A DNA stretch of 64,000 nucleotides from Trichopria drosophilae. Taxonomy: Eukaryota > Arthropoda > Insecta > Hymenoptera > Diapriidae. The notes beneath the pieces were generated by a model. That model was not told where the DNA came from and made no database searches. It saw nothing but the letters and a program-made list of their open reading frames with translations. The stretch lies in contig CM059583.1 of assembly GCA_030407085.1 (NCBI GenBank), positions 206,396,001 through 206,460,000 of the forward strand, read 5' to 3'. Position numbers and translations under genes: made by a program. Of the stretch, positions 37,576 to 49,095 are shown one piece after another. Position 1 is the first letter of the stretch. Each line of letters opens with the position of its first letter.

Positions 37576-40500
37576 TTAATATAACATATTTTCTTGTGAA
37601 AAATCTACTGAAAGTTTGATGAAGTTATTTACCGGAACAAAAATCAAAAGTTCCAGTAACACCCATATTCATCTAATAAAAATGTCATTAACTTCAAAAG
37701 ATTACATCGATATTCAGAAAAGTTGACATGACATTTTACTAGAAATTTTTTTTAATCGGATGTTAATTCCTTCAATAAAATGTATTTGCAGATTCAGTAT
37801 CTCGCCTGTAAGAGTTAATTATAGTTGTGTGGTAGTAGTATAATATTGTAATATGATAATCATGTATATTAACTTTTTCGTGTTAACTAAACATATATCA
37901 TGAGGATGCTGTTCAAAACATTTATAAAGACACGTTGACATAATACGTTTACATAACAAGTCCTTCGCGTGCTGGTACCGATATTTTACGGCGAATATAC
38001 AAACTTGTAATAGCGAAAGTTGCAAAAAAGCAGGAATTTTCAAAAACAAGTCCAGGAAAATTGAAACTGGCAGGTCTATGCACTAATACTTAGGTAAATA
38101 TTGATTTAGTTAATCAAAATAAATACATAATCAAGTTAGATATTTTCAGTTATGATCAAATTCTTTATTTTGACATGTTGAATATAATATAAACATATAG
38201 TTATAAAAAATATTAAATATTAAAAACGAAATTGACGCAAAATTTTTAGTTCAGTCTTACATTTATCTTAAAATGTGATGTGAACGTCTTTCTTTATCGC
38301 CGGCAGCGACCACAGTTAATGAAAAGGAATTAAAAAATCGATCCACTACAAAATTCAACGTCTCAAGATATCTTTTCATATACTCTGTCTATAGTACAGA
38401 AATCCTCGACCGAATTTAAAGAGATATGACGTACCATTCATAAGCAAGGAAAGACTCTTTAACTTTGTGATTTTCGCCAAAGTTACCAATGATGAATGAT
38501 GTCATAATTGACATTCGAATTTGTAGCTAGAGTGAAAAACCACCATTTATACTCCTTATTCGAGACTTTAGAGTAAAACCATTAGTCGTCAGACCATACG
38601 ACCGGAAACGTATATCAAGATACATCAGTCTTCTTGCGTGTATGCCTTAGTAACGAAAAATTAGCAGCGTCCATGCGAATGTTGCTTCAACTGAACATCA
38701 CGGCAGGGCATTAAGTGCAAATTAGCTTTTAAGAATATTAATTATTATTTTACGTAAAATACAACCAATTTTCTGTTAAATTGAAAGTAAAGTATAATTT
38801 AAAACTAGTATCATGTCATGTAATTTTCAGAAAGTTATATTATTTTTAAGAATTACTCAAATTAGATACGTTTTAATCCAATTCATCTGAAACATTTTGA
38901 AGTTTAATATCGGATATGTCAGTGACACATATCGCCTCTCTATGAATACCAAGTAATGTGAATCACTATTTTTGATTCGGACTAAATATGAACTTTTTCT
39001 TAGAGAATTAATAATCATACTAAAAATATATTAACGTCGGTAACTCTGAGAAAAGTGACTTTACTTTGACTGGGACAGTCATTTTCATAAAAACATGAAA
39101 CAGGACATATATTACTTTAGACATTTTTCGAAACTTTTTATTTCTTTGGTAATATCATAAAATTGGCAATTACCCTTTTAAACCGTTTAAGATAGCAATA
39201 ACACCAAAATCCTGAATTATAAACATTAATGACTAGATTTTAATATATCGTTGAATGGACCAATTCAATTCACGAATATTGATGGATATTCAATATATAA
39301 ATCTGAAATGGAATTAAACAATTTCAGTACTCTTCAGTATACGTAAGTCATATAATGAACCAGAATTTGAACAATTACTACTTCGTCTCTGAATTTATTA
39401 TGATATTTCATCAGAAACATTCTCATTCATCAGACGAGCTGATCACGTTACGTATCGTATTGATTGATTTCGTATGTCTTTATCAGTATTTAAAACCATG
39501 TATCACGATTTCCTATTTGCCTATCGCGTATTGATTGGTACGTAAACAGTAGTATATATCTCCAAATTGGACAAAGTTAATTTACATTTGCTCGAATATG
39601 ATATTCGTACATGACGATATTCCCAATGCTCTCTGCGTATATATAGAACTAAACTGCGTAAATGATCGGACAAATGACTGTACGCTTTATATGTACATAA
39701 AGAGGAGCAACGAGAAACTGGATCGCTTTGTTTTCCTGTCCGAGAAACGTCATGTGAGTGGGCTGGCATATTTAATTCAGTCAATTCACTTTGGTTAGAC
39801 TGGGGTATACCTAACCTGACGTTGCTGCCTACTTCTTCACCACCTTTTCACATCGAATCGATCGCTTCAGGCTCTCAGAATAAAACCTAACTTAAATTAA
39901 AAAGTTGATTATTTTATATGAACGATATTTAAATATTGTTACTTAAATTCAGAGAAAAATTACGAATTAATAGTTTTTAGAAATTATAGAGAAATACAAG
40001 TTCATTTTAGAGTAATAAAAGCACACATATTTCTCTCGTTTTATAATAAATTAAAACTCGAAATGCAGAACTTCTTTACAAAACGTCGCATGGATTTGAA
40101 ATCTCAGATACAATTTGAATAATGGTTTGTATGATTGCTGGAATCAGATCTTGCTGGTATGACAAATAATAAAGGCATAGTCATTATTCTTTGCAGAGCA
40201 GTATTAACTACGAATTATGTTTTCAATAAGAAATTACTCCCAGACCGAGATGAACATTTATTTCAATCATTTTTAACGTTAACTATCTTTGCTACTCGGA
40301 TTATGAGAAATTTTCAATAAACTACCTGTGTCGTATTTGACCTCGCTCATTCTGAATCTGCGACAAAATTATGTTAGATTTCAAATCTAACTTTCAAAAA
40401 GACCAGGGTATTTTATCTTCCAATTATATGAGCAAGTTTGAAAGAACCAAAAAAAAGTATTAAAAATAAAAATGCAAACAAAATAACATCAACATAACAG

Positions 40501-40769
40501 TTCCGAACCTGATGAAACGAGTGAAGTTGTAAGGTTGGCAATCTTGCGTCAGTCTGTCTTAACCTTGTCAGAAGGTTATGTGCAGTGGGAGCAGTGACTT
40601 CAAAAACCTTAAGTAACAAGTTTCAAAAAAAGTTACAAAATATCATCCACCGTATTCGATCCTCCATTTTCTATTTTTAACACGTAATTCAAAATTCCTG
40701 AATGGCGACTCCACAAATAATTTAAGTACTCAGTGTCATAAAAATAATAATTTTTTAAAAAGAAGAGCA
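37576..40769. other. AT-rich intronic DNA, no gene seen
   Basis: Frames at 37819-38049 (-), 39521-39784 (-), 39598-39798 (+), 40135-40320 (+) and 40413-40619 (-) show no domains, codon bias or splice pairs. Nothing else is supportable. Confidence 0.45.
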
Positions 40770-40989
40770 CAGTAGAACCTTGGGGCTTCTAAATTCACGG
40801 GAATGAGTGATTCGGGACTTCTAATTTTAGTGTGCATGTGTTCTGCGCCATTTTCAGTGCCGTAGGTTGACGAGGCATTTCCTCCGCTATCGATATGTGT
40901 ACCCGTAAAGGTTGTAACACGTGACTTCGAAATGCTGAGGCTGGTAGCTTCGAAGTCCCGAGGTCCTTAGAAGTCCCGAGGTTCTACTG
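40770..40989. mobile_element. 220-bp MITE with pogo/Tigger-like ends
   Basis: The left end CAGTAGAACCTTGGGGCTTC (40770) and the right end, read on the - strand from 40989, CAGTAGAACCTCGGGACTTC pair over at least 20 bp with two mismatches. CAGTAGAACCTC is the start typical of pogo/Tigger-type DNA transposons, which insert at TA. TA follows the right end (40990-40991), while the left has CA, probably a mutated TA. A second inner copy of CTCGGGACTTC lies at the right end. Confidence 0.65.
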
Positions 40990-43508
40990 TAGGAACATTG
41001 GATATTCATCTATTTTTCTGTGAACACTTTCCGTCCCACATCTTTAAGTGCCCATATCACGTTTCCATGTACATTTCAATATTTTGATGTATGGATATTG
41101 CGATCGCGGTATTACTAGATAAAACAGAATGCTGGTGATTCATGACGTGAAAAATTAATCAAAATTGTAGAACAGTATTATTTTTTTTTCTAAAAAATGT
41201 CTGGAATTTTTTTGAAAATTGATTACTTTGTAACTTTGTTAGCGAATTCTAAAAGATTGAGGTCAAATAGGTAAGAAATAATTCTTGGATTTTTTTACGT
41301 TCCTATTAACAAAGAAAAGTAACGTTGAAAACGATTTTAAAATACTGTTCGTCCAAGCGTTAAAGCGTTAACTCTCTCAGAAAATATTTTTTTTGTTAAA
41401 AATGTAATAAGTTATGAAAACGCCAATCAACGAATGTTTAATGAAAGAGTAGTTCCATTTTGTAATAAGTTTCATTGGACAAGCAATATACTCAATTAAG
41501 TTTCAAATAACAGGAATTTCATATTGACATTGCAATTCTTTCAACCGTTAAATTTCTGATGTAATGCCAATATTTATTAATCTCGTGTAATTTTATAATT
41601 GTATTTATATACTCTGCGGTAGCGAATACCAGTCATAATTAACCTATTTATCACAACTGAAAACGATAAAATGAATAATGTTACAGAATATAAACAGGAA
41701 TTTTAAATCTTATAGAAAATACTAATATATTCTTCGGGTTCTAAAGAATAATTTTGAAGGAAGAAAATTAGAAGATACTTTTTATATGGCCAAAAACGTC
41801 AAAAATTTACAGTAGTAGTTACTAACAAAATTGTAAATAGATATGAAGCTTGAAAATTTTAGTTTATTAATGTTATCTTCTCTCTATCGTCACGAAGTCT
41901 GAAAAGCTATTTTTGAAAGTTCTATCTCTAAACTTAGTAAATTTATTGATTTTATCCGCTCTTCTTCGCGGTATATTGGATGAGAGTTTATTAAGTGCCT
42001 TGAAGTATTTTTTATCCTAACAAAATATTATTTTACAAACTTTATAAACGAAAACATGTTTTTTCACATAAAAGAAAAAATAACACTGCACAAAATGCAG
42101 CAATCTTTTATTCCTTTTTGACGTATTTATTTTATTACTTTCTTCCGCAATATTTATTTGATTTAATCCAATTATATATGACATATTTTTTCCTGTTTTA
42201 CTACATTGTGTTCTTGGGCATGATTAATTGTTTTTTCACAAACCAAGAGGTGAACAACTTATATTATTTTCACGCATTTTATTGCAATATTTAGTAATAT
42301 TTGTAAGTTTTAATTTTATTGTTTTTCATTTAATATTCCGAAAAAAAGAATGAACAAGAATGAAGTAACTACATTGCCTAAGTGAACAGATGAAGAAAAT
42401 AATCAAAAAAAAAAAGTTTAAAAAATGAATCGATGAAAAGCATATTGCACAGAAATTAGTAACACTGGTTTATATAATGTACTTGTTATGACACGAATTT
42501 CTTTCATTTATTTATTTATTTTCAGTCAAGCACGGCGACTTCTTTGAATTCTCATGGACGAATCGATAAGATCGTTCCAAATCCTCGAAATAATACGCGT
42601 ACCACGCTCCATTTCATCTCCTTACTCTTTCATAGGATCCGATATGATATTTTTGAAGTAGGTTATATTCAATAAATGCTATGCAAGATGACACGTTTCT
42701 AAATCATATACTTTATAATAAAAAAAAATCGCAAAAGTTAATAAAGACGGGACCAGTTTAAAGAAGGTTAACTTCGTTACAGAGAGTATTGCACTTTTAT
42801 GCTGTAATGGATCAAGTACAACGTCGGAATTTCAAAGAACGGATATTAATTATGAATGTGCACGGAAATATCACGTACTGACTTTTTAAAATATTTAAAA
42901 GGTTTTGTTATTCAATCCGCTTTTTACTGGCATTATAAATTCCTCCGGAAGCATCGAGATTTCCAGATAGATGGTAGTGATTCATTTCTCGACTATTATA
43001 TATTTTAAAAGAAATAAAGTTTAGATTTAACAAATTCTCTGGATGAATTGTATTCAATGAAATAGAATGTGTTAATACTTAGTAGCCATAAATTCTAATT
43101 CATTTAAATCAAATATTTACCATTCGGTAGCCTCCGTAATAACCAAAGTTGACGGTGTGAATCTGACAGAATAGATTAATTTGAGGATGGGAGTTACTTT
43201 CTTTCAAAAATATATGGCAATATTATTGTATTTAAACCGTTCAAAATTACTTGAACAATTTAATATTTTTGTTTCAATTTTGAATAGTATTCTGTAAATT
43301 CCTTTTAATCAACCTGTTGGCCCCACAGAATTTTTTGACCAGACATTATCAATAAGTTGTTCTGGATTTTTTGAAAATTATTTTAATAGTGTATACAGGT
43401 TTTTATTTATGAAACTTAGTTTAGAGATTATACTTCTGTACTATAGACATCTTGTTGTATTATAGCTCAAAATCGCTAAAGAAAAACTGATAGAGATATT
43501 TTTGTATG
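40990..43508. other. AT-rich intronic DNA, no gene seen
   Basis: A TTTATTTTCAG acceptor-like site precedes a short open stretch near 42527, but translation in all frames is unrecognised and it ends within 60 codons. Nothing else is supportable. Confidence 0.45.
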
Positions 43509-44794
43509 TAATTGTTACGTCCTACGTAACGCACCTTATTTCAAAAATACCGGCTAAATATCCGATGCAATAGCGCGCCCGGCGTATACTAACTGAACCT
43601 CATAACAAATAACTTACCGATACCGATCGAAAATAGAGAACCCTATAATTCCTGAATTTTCACTCCCACTCACAGTTTCCTACATTACCAGTAGAGAGTA
43701 ATAATATCATTAATTATTTTCCGAAATAGTCTCAACGGAAAATGTACGGGAAAATCTAAAAGTATCTTTAGAAAGTGTAGCAAACCGGACTAGCAACCCG
43801 TACCCTTGACAAACTCTATCTATTTCTAAAAAAAGTAATAAAAATTCCAAAGTACATCCGCTTTCTCACGCACACGCTTATATGACATACTTTTCTTTTC
43901 CAAGAAAATTCTTTTCAAAATAGCTTTTCATATAATATAAAAATTATAAACCAAAACTAACGAACAATAGAATGATAACATTGGTCGGATTAGTTAGATA
44001 GAAATAAATAGTATCTCATACAGAAAACACATTTATAAAATAAAATAAAACGTTTATTTATAATTACGAACAAATTCCGTTTTTTCCTTTTATTACAATA
44101 GATTCAACCACGAATTTTCATTAGTCAAACTTCCAAACTGGTACCGAACAAACGAACAAATAAACATTAGCGTATAAAACATTGTAAACACCATCTCATG
44201 AATAAAGAATGAAGCTTTTATATATATATTTATATCTATTACAAAATTGAACATCCTTTAAAATTTAGTATCTTGATAATCATGTTCTCAAATGTTACAA
44301 TAATACAAAATTTATAAAAACAAACAATCATTTTAAGAATACCTCATTGTTTATTCATCTCTTGTACGAAATTCATGCTTTATATCACTATATGTAAATT
44401 GCTCTTATAAACCTTCGATTAAAATAATGTTAAATTGTACAAAAATCAACAACAGTTGTATTAAAACAATTAATGCAAAATAGTTTATTAAAAATACAAA
44501 TTTACTATTAAAAACAACACAACGGCATATCAAAATTGCATAAAATCTATCGGATTATTAAAAAACTAATTTAGTAAATATTAACAAATAAATATCTCCA
44601 GTTCTATACAAGATACAACTACCGTTCATTTTTGTACGATCTTAAAATTAACATAATTGTCTAAACACGCAAAAAGATTCTATTCAATTCGGACGGAAGC
44701 TGCAAATCTTGCATTCACACGAATTTTGGATAAAAAAATCCGTGACACGACGCAACGCTTCAAAACGGAACTGGGCACCACGGGCGGTATCCAG

Positions 44795-44832
44795 TATAAA
44801 AACAGCACCTCCTGGACCAAAAAAAGTCAGTT
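44795..44832 (+). promoter_or_regulatory. Core promoter: TATA box and initiator
   Basis: TATAAAAA (44795-44802) stands in a GC-rich context 34 bases upstream of the A in TCAGTT (44827-44832), which matches the arthropod initiator TCAKTY. The spacing is slightly longer than the usual ~30 but workable. It would drive + strand transcription into the leader that ends at the splice donor 44942/44943. Confidence 0.5.
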
Positions 44833-44942
44833 AAGATTCAGCAGTCAACATCGAGCAGTTAAGCTCCAGCAGTAGTTGGACCACTGGATACAGACAGCCC
44901 AGCAGCCTAGGTTCCGGGAGTCGTCGAACCAGGATCTCATAA

Positions 44943-45352
44943 GTAAGTATTTCCCCTAGTTAAGATCAGGCGACTAACCTGAACCCGGACAGAGCACGGG
45001 ACCAGGGCCAAATCTTTTGGCCCGGCGTTTCGATCCCTCCGGGCACGGGCGAACTCGTCTCCGCGGCAATTCTTTTTTTTTATATATATTTTTTTTGGGG
45101 GTAAACTATTTCCGAAAAGGGACAGAGCTCGGGACCAGGGTCAAATCTTTTGGCCCGGCGTTTCTATCTCTCCCTCGAAGAACTTGTAAACCCTTTCCTC
45201 GGTTTATTCCGGAATTGGCACGTGCCGATGCGGAATCGACCCATAGGGAATTAGGTCATAGCCTTTTCACTTTTTTTTTAATATATTATTTTTTTTATAA
45301 GTTCCCGCGTTTCTCCTTCCGCGAAACTAAATTTGTCCACATTTTGTTATAG
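44943..45352 (+). other. Candidate 410-bp intron
   Basis: The donor reads CATAA then GTAAGTAT (44943). The acceptor reads ATTTTGTTATAG (ending 45352) after T-rich runs. The donor is a perfect consensus match. The interior carries a diverged direct repeat of about 70 bp spaced 134 bp apart and poly-T/TA tracts. Splicing is inferred, not shown. Confidence 0.45.
44982..45190 (+). repeat. Two diverged direct repeats with an internal palindrome
   Basis: GGACAGAGCACGGGACCAGG (44984) recurs as GGACAGAGCTCGGGACCAGG (45120), and both continue through AAATCTTTTGGCCCGGCGTTT. In the first copy GGGCCAAA (45005-45012) and TTTGGCCC (45016-45023) form a hairpin. Copy 1 is followed by a poly-T/TA tract, and a similar tract recurs near 45270, so a third decayed unit may exist. 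Confidence 0.7.
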
Positions 45353-45549
45353 TGCCCCGAAATAATAAGGGTGTCCGGCGTCGCAAACGGGAGCGAGCCC
45401 GCAAATTATATAAATTCCTGGTGGAGCAACGCGCCCAACGAGAAGGGCAGCCAGCAGCCACCCCCGATCACAACCAGCCTCCTCCCCCGCAGAAAACAAA
45501 AATCACGCTGGAGGAATATCGGCGCCGTAACGCGATCAAAAAAAAATAA
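45353..45549 (+). CDS. Small arginine-rich protein, second exon of a spliced LTR-internal gene (unrecognised)
   Basis: From the acceptor at 45352 an open frame runs to TAA at 45549, giving about 65 residues. No ATG exists at its genomic start, where the codon reads GTG. If the intron 44943-45352 is removed, the A at 44942 joins TG at 45353-45354 and makes the start codon exactly in frame. The product would have an arginine/lysine block near residues 9-18 (RRRKRERARK), a proline run near 44-47, and a basic C-terminus (EEYRRRNAIKKK). Composition is much richer in GC than the surroundings. Arginine-rich motifs of this type bind RNA or DNA and direct nuclear import in other proteins; any such role here is inference. 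It lies between a promoter and poly(A) signals within the LTR-like unit. I recognise no family, and a chance frame remains possible. Confidence 0.4.
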
Positions 45550-45590
45550 ATTAAATATATAAAAAAATAAATGATCACAAAATAAAAAAA
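45545..45590 (+). terminator. Clustered poly(A) signals
   Basis: Several AATAAA hexamers lie at and just after the stop codon of the arginine-rich frame, within a strongly A-rich tract. They would end the transcript started at about 44829. Confidence 0.4.
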
Positions 45591-45776
45591 CCTATAAGAA
45601 AAAGAAAATCGAGTCATTATTTATTTTCACCCTTCTCCTTTCCTTTTGAACGGATACACTCGGCGGCTCCGTCCACCCTAAAAAGAACCCTCAAATCGAC
45701 CCGTCTGGTCGATTTGGCCCTTTCACGGCAGAAAGATGGCGTCCCTGTTCGGCCGCCATCCCAGCCATAACATAAT

Positions 45777-46579
45777 CACCAGTTGACGTTGAGTAGAAAA
45801 TTGTGTTTCAGGGTGATTTCGGGATACGCTCTGTACACGGAGAATGAAATGTATTGAATTGAGAACTACAGTAAACATAACATACAAATGAATTTGGATC
45901 ACGTGTCATATATATTATATATACTCGTGTATGTGGCGATGCGTTGTTGCTTTGACGATGTTATGCATGACTAGCGACTCTCGTAACTCAGCGTTTCGCT
46001 CCCATTGCTCTCGTTATAGAAATAGATTTTCATTTGCTTATTAGAAATCTTTATCAAGTGCTACCAGATATTATATAATGGATATTACATACGGATACGA
46101 ACCTGAAATATATATATACACGTCCGATAAAAATCGAATCCGAATTTCTTACGGTTCATAGTGATATTTTGGAAGTGATCAACTAATTAACGCACATGTA
46201 ACTACATTACTAAAAACAGACGAAATTTACTTCCGACGTTGCAATTTTTCTTCTGTATTTTTTTTATATTTCATGCGAATTAAGCTTCACAATTCTTTTG
46301 TTATTCTACACAAATAATACCAATATCGTATCAATATTTTTTTACAAAAAATTATAATTGCACTGATAGAGCAGTCAATTTTCCTCTGAACCCTGAAAAA
46401 TACGTACACTTTGGCGCGGCTGTTTTGGATCCGCAGGTTGGGCGCCAGACGTTTTGGGGCAATATGTCACTTAAATAAGTATAATAAATGTTAAAAATTT
46501 AATTTATAACAAAATTAATTAGTCTTTATTTATTTTGTATGTGTTATATTACTTGTTAAAATTTATTTGTGGGTTTCAA
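45777..46579. other. Intronic DNA, no gene seen
   Basis: Contains TA-rich microsatellite-like text near 45908 and a small GC patch near 46410-46460. No gene was recognised. Confidence 0.45.
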
Positions 46580-47280
46580 TTACGGACATAAATTTTCATC
46601 TACGTTCATCACGTATCTTGTATTCTCTCGTCAGATATCGCAAGAATGACAGATGGCATACAGATGCGCGATGATCGTGTATGACGTCGACAGCGAAGCG
46701 AGCCACCGATATGCGGATTAGATATATTATATTCGAAAGTAACAGATAGTTTGCGAAATATCAATCATAGGTAGATTAAGGTAGAGTGAGTTATATTAGT
46801 AAGGATATTTACGCAAAGAACATTTTTAACTTGCCGGAAGCAGCAATGCAGGTGATTTTCTGGATGGGCTTAAAATGCAAACGTGCCAATACACTTCCAA
46901 TTCCAGTGTAGTTAATTGGGCCGGCGATTAGTCTCCCGAATCCAATGTCTGTCTGCGAAATAACTCGTCAGTCGGTAAAGTCAAATAACGAGGCAAAACG
47001 AAATGTCGTTGAATCCAGAACGGGACTGGAATTTGGTAGGATCTAACCCGGTTATTTGAGCGCGAACGGCTTGATAAGCCGTAATTGACTCGAGTAATCA
47101 GCGAGTATTTCGCACGTCCCTTTCTCTCGCTTTGTGCTTAACCCGACCCTCCTACATGGACTATACATCATCGTGCCGAGGGATGCAAATGTTACATAGC
47201 GAGTGATGGATGTTAGTCCAGTTAAATGCCCACTGCACGGCAATACGAAACGCCCACTCATCCGTTTTATCACTCTTCGA
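46580..47280. promoter_or_regulatory. GC-richer intronic island, candidate regulatory DNA
   Basis: Balanced, CpG-containing sequence with no convincing coding frame contrasts with AT-rich flanks. It includes a CRE-like TGACGTCG near 46683 and GGGCCGGCGATTAG near 46919. A 73-codon - strand frame (47052-47273) has no domain. A conserved non-coding element within the presumed frequenin intron is the inference. Confidence 0.3.
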
Positions 47281-47559
47281 AAATATATGACAGTACACGT
47301 CTCTTAAATTTTGCGCGGTTGCCTTCTGTTATTTCATAAAAAAATAGCCGTAAATAAATGGTAACTACGGTAACCCACACTGAACGACTAATGGCATTAT
47401 AATATTTAAAAGCTTACATGTCAAGGGAATGATGTATAGACGTTGGATTATACAAATAACTAATGGGTTTCTTCAACAATATCCGTAATCAATATTAGGG
47501 GTGCAGATCATCGAAAAAAAACATCCGAGATCCCTTGTGGAAATTCCCTTATTTTCTAT

Positions 47560-47740
47560 AATTTTGACCAGAATCTGGACACATTTACCCTACTCAGGGA
47601 TTCTAATCAGAATCTGACAAGATTTTGACTGAATTTACCGAGGTATATTTATCCTGGTCAGAATCCTGTCGGCAGAGCGTTACAATTCCTGTGATTTCCT
47701 GGTCAGACATAGGGAAGGCTGGACGGATTCTGACCAGACT
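47560..47740. repeat. Cluster of CTGGTCAGAATC-like motifs in both orientations
   Basis: Variants occur at about 47565 (TGACCAGAATCTGG), 47606 (ATCAGAATCTGAC), 47655 (TGGTCAGAATCC), 47699 (TGGTCAGAC) and 47726 (GATTCTGACCAG), 28-49 bases apart. This looks like a decayed subterminal-repeat region of a mobile element. The 122-codon + frame starting at 47625 begins inside it and has no recognisable domain. Confidence 0.45.
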
Positions 47741-47993
47741 AGTGTTACATTTTCTACATGGGATACGACGACGTGGCAAATTTCAGGTAACTAGTAAAGG
47801 CGCAAAATTATTGAAAGTATATGATAAACAAGTGTCTCACCCAAAATTAGATTCTAGAGAACAGCGCGATACCAAAATGGTGTCACTTTTCACAAAGACG
47901 CGCAGAGGTAACGCCATTCTGACTTTTCTCCTTGACTTCTTTGTAAAATATAAGATATATGCAGTTAATTTTGATTCCTCTGGTTTAAACTAA

Positions 47994-48750
47994 AATGAAT
48001 TTTTTTCATATCAATCTATATTATCCGATTTAACACTGCCGTTTTTTATTTTACGGGACAAAAGTAAAATAAAAGTTATAGATCGCACTTCTTTAATGTA
48101 AGAATCATTACTTACATACATCGTTTTTGTAGCTAATAATAACTAGATAATATGAAAATGATGCCACATAGACCAGCCATAGTTGCAACTTTGTAATACT
48201 TTTTTCTTATTGATTTCTTAATGTACACGAAAGTACATCTAGCACATTATACTTGCTCTTCTTCTTATACTTAGAAGTTTGGTGGTAACCCAGGTTAACC
48301 CACCTCAATTTTCTTTTATTTTTGATCTTTTATTTATTTGTTATCGCATTTATATCAGCATTTTGCTAATTTCTGTTACTGTAGAGAGATAGTTATTCTG
48401 AGGTAATTGTCTATTATGAATACATTTTTTAAGCTGTTAAGAGTTAAGATAATCAATTAAAATTTAGAATATAACAAAGTTTTTAAGATCGATGATAATA
48501 CGGTATCAGATTTTCAAAATTCAAAATCCCCTTTTCAAATATACGGCCAGCATGACATGAAAAAGAGAATGTTTGGTAAAACTTTGCTAAAACGCATCCA
48601 AGAGTTGGCCCAGTTTTACATGTGAATGGCCATTTTAATCTGTCATGTTTAATTTGGATAATGTAACACCGTATTCGTATATCTGTGACATCAAAAACCT
48701 CCGACAAATTTAAACTCAATTAATTTTGGACGTAAGGAGAATTTGTAGAT
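47994..48750. other. AT-rich intronic DNA, no gene seen
   Basis: May include the body of a tRNA-derived element whose head lies at 48751-48823, but no boundary was found. Confidence 0.4.
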
Positions 48751-48823
48751 ATGCGCCGGGATTCGAACCCACCATTCTATTGCCACTCAATACTTTACCT
48801 TTTGATGTATATACGAGGCGCAC
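48751..48823 (-). pseudogene. tRNA-like sequence (tRNA pseudogene or SINE head)
   Basis: On the - strand a 73-base segment begins GTGCGCC and ends GGCGCAT, which pair as a 7-bp acceptor-like stem. It contains GGTTCGAATCCC, a perfect RNA polymerase III B box, at the place of the T arm. The D arm and anticodon arm do not fold canonically, so it is not called a working tRNA. Confidence 0.4.
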
Positions 48824-49095
48824 TCGCCATACCGTGAATTCGTATAATTCTTTTATTTTTTAAAAACAGCAAAAAATGTTAAAATCACCAACAAATTGCG
48901 ATTTCATTTTCAATCACACTCTATTCTGATACTGGAAAATGTTTTCCATCGAAAAATTGCAAATAACACTCTGCATTGTACACACTAGTTTCTAACTTTA
49001 GAGTTAAAACTCTAGAAATAAATTTTGAAATATTACATTGCATTTTCATCTTGGTTCACCATAAGGTGACTTCTATCTATTATTTAATACATTAA

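Larger units (their letters stand above)
43513..45772 (+). mobile_element. 2.26-kb LTR-like unit with TAAT target-site duplication
   Basis: The unit begins TGTTACGT (43513) and ends CCATAACA (45772), giving TG...CA termini with a TGTTA/TAACA inverted match. TAAT occurs immediately outside both ends (43509-43512, 45773-45776), the duplication length used by many Gypsy-type integrases. Between them are a TATA box and initiator (44795-44832), A-rich poly(A) signals (45545-45590) and a GC-rich terminal segment. This is the order U3, R, U5 of a single long terminal repeat. I found no second copy, gag or pol, so a solo LTR is the simplest reading. The AT-rich first half (43860-44640) is unusual. 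The ends were chosen by eye and a chance 4-bp duplication is possible. Confidence 0.45.

Noticed and set aside
42527..42690. TTTATTTTCAG acceptor-like site followed by an open stretch
   Set aside because: None of the three translations matches frequenin or any family I know, and there is no matching donor.
45440..45470. GCGCCCAACGAGAAGGG considered as a retroelement primer-binding site
   Set aside because: It lies inside the arginine-rich frame and is upstream of the proposed LTR end rather than just after it.
47625..47993. 122-codon + strand open frame
   Set aside because: It starts inside a motif cluster that looks repeat-derived, has no recognisable domain, no splice context and no codon pattern unlike its surroundings.
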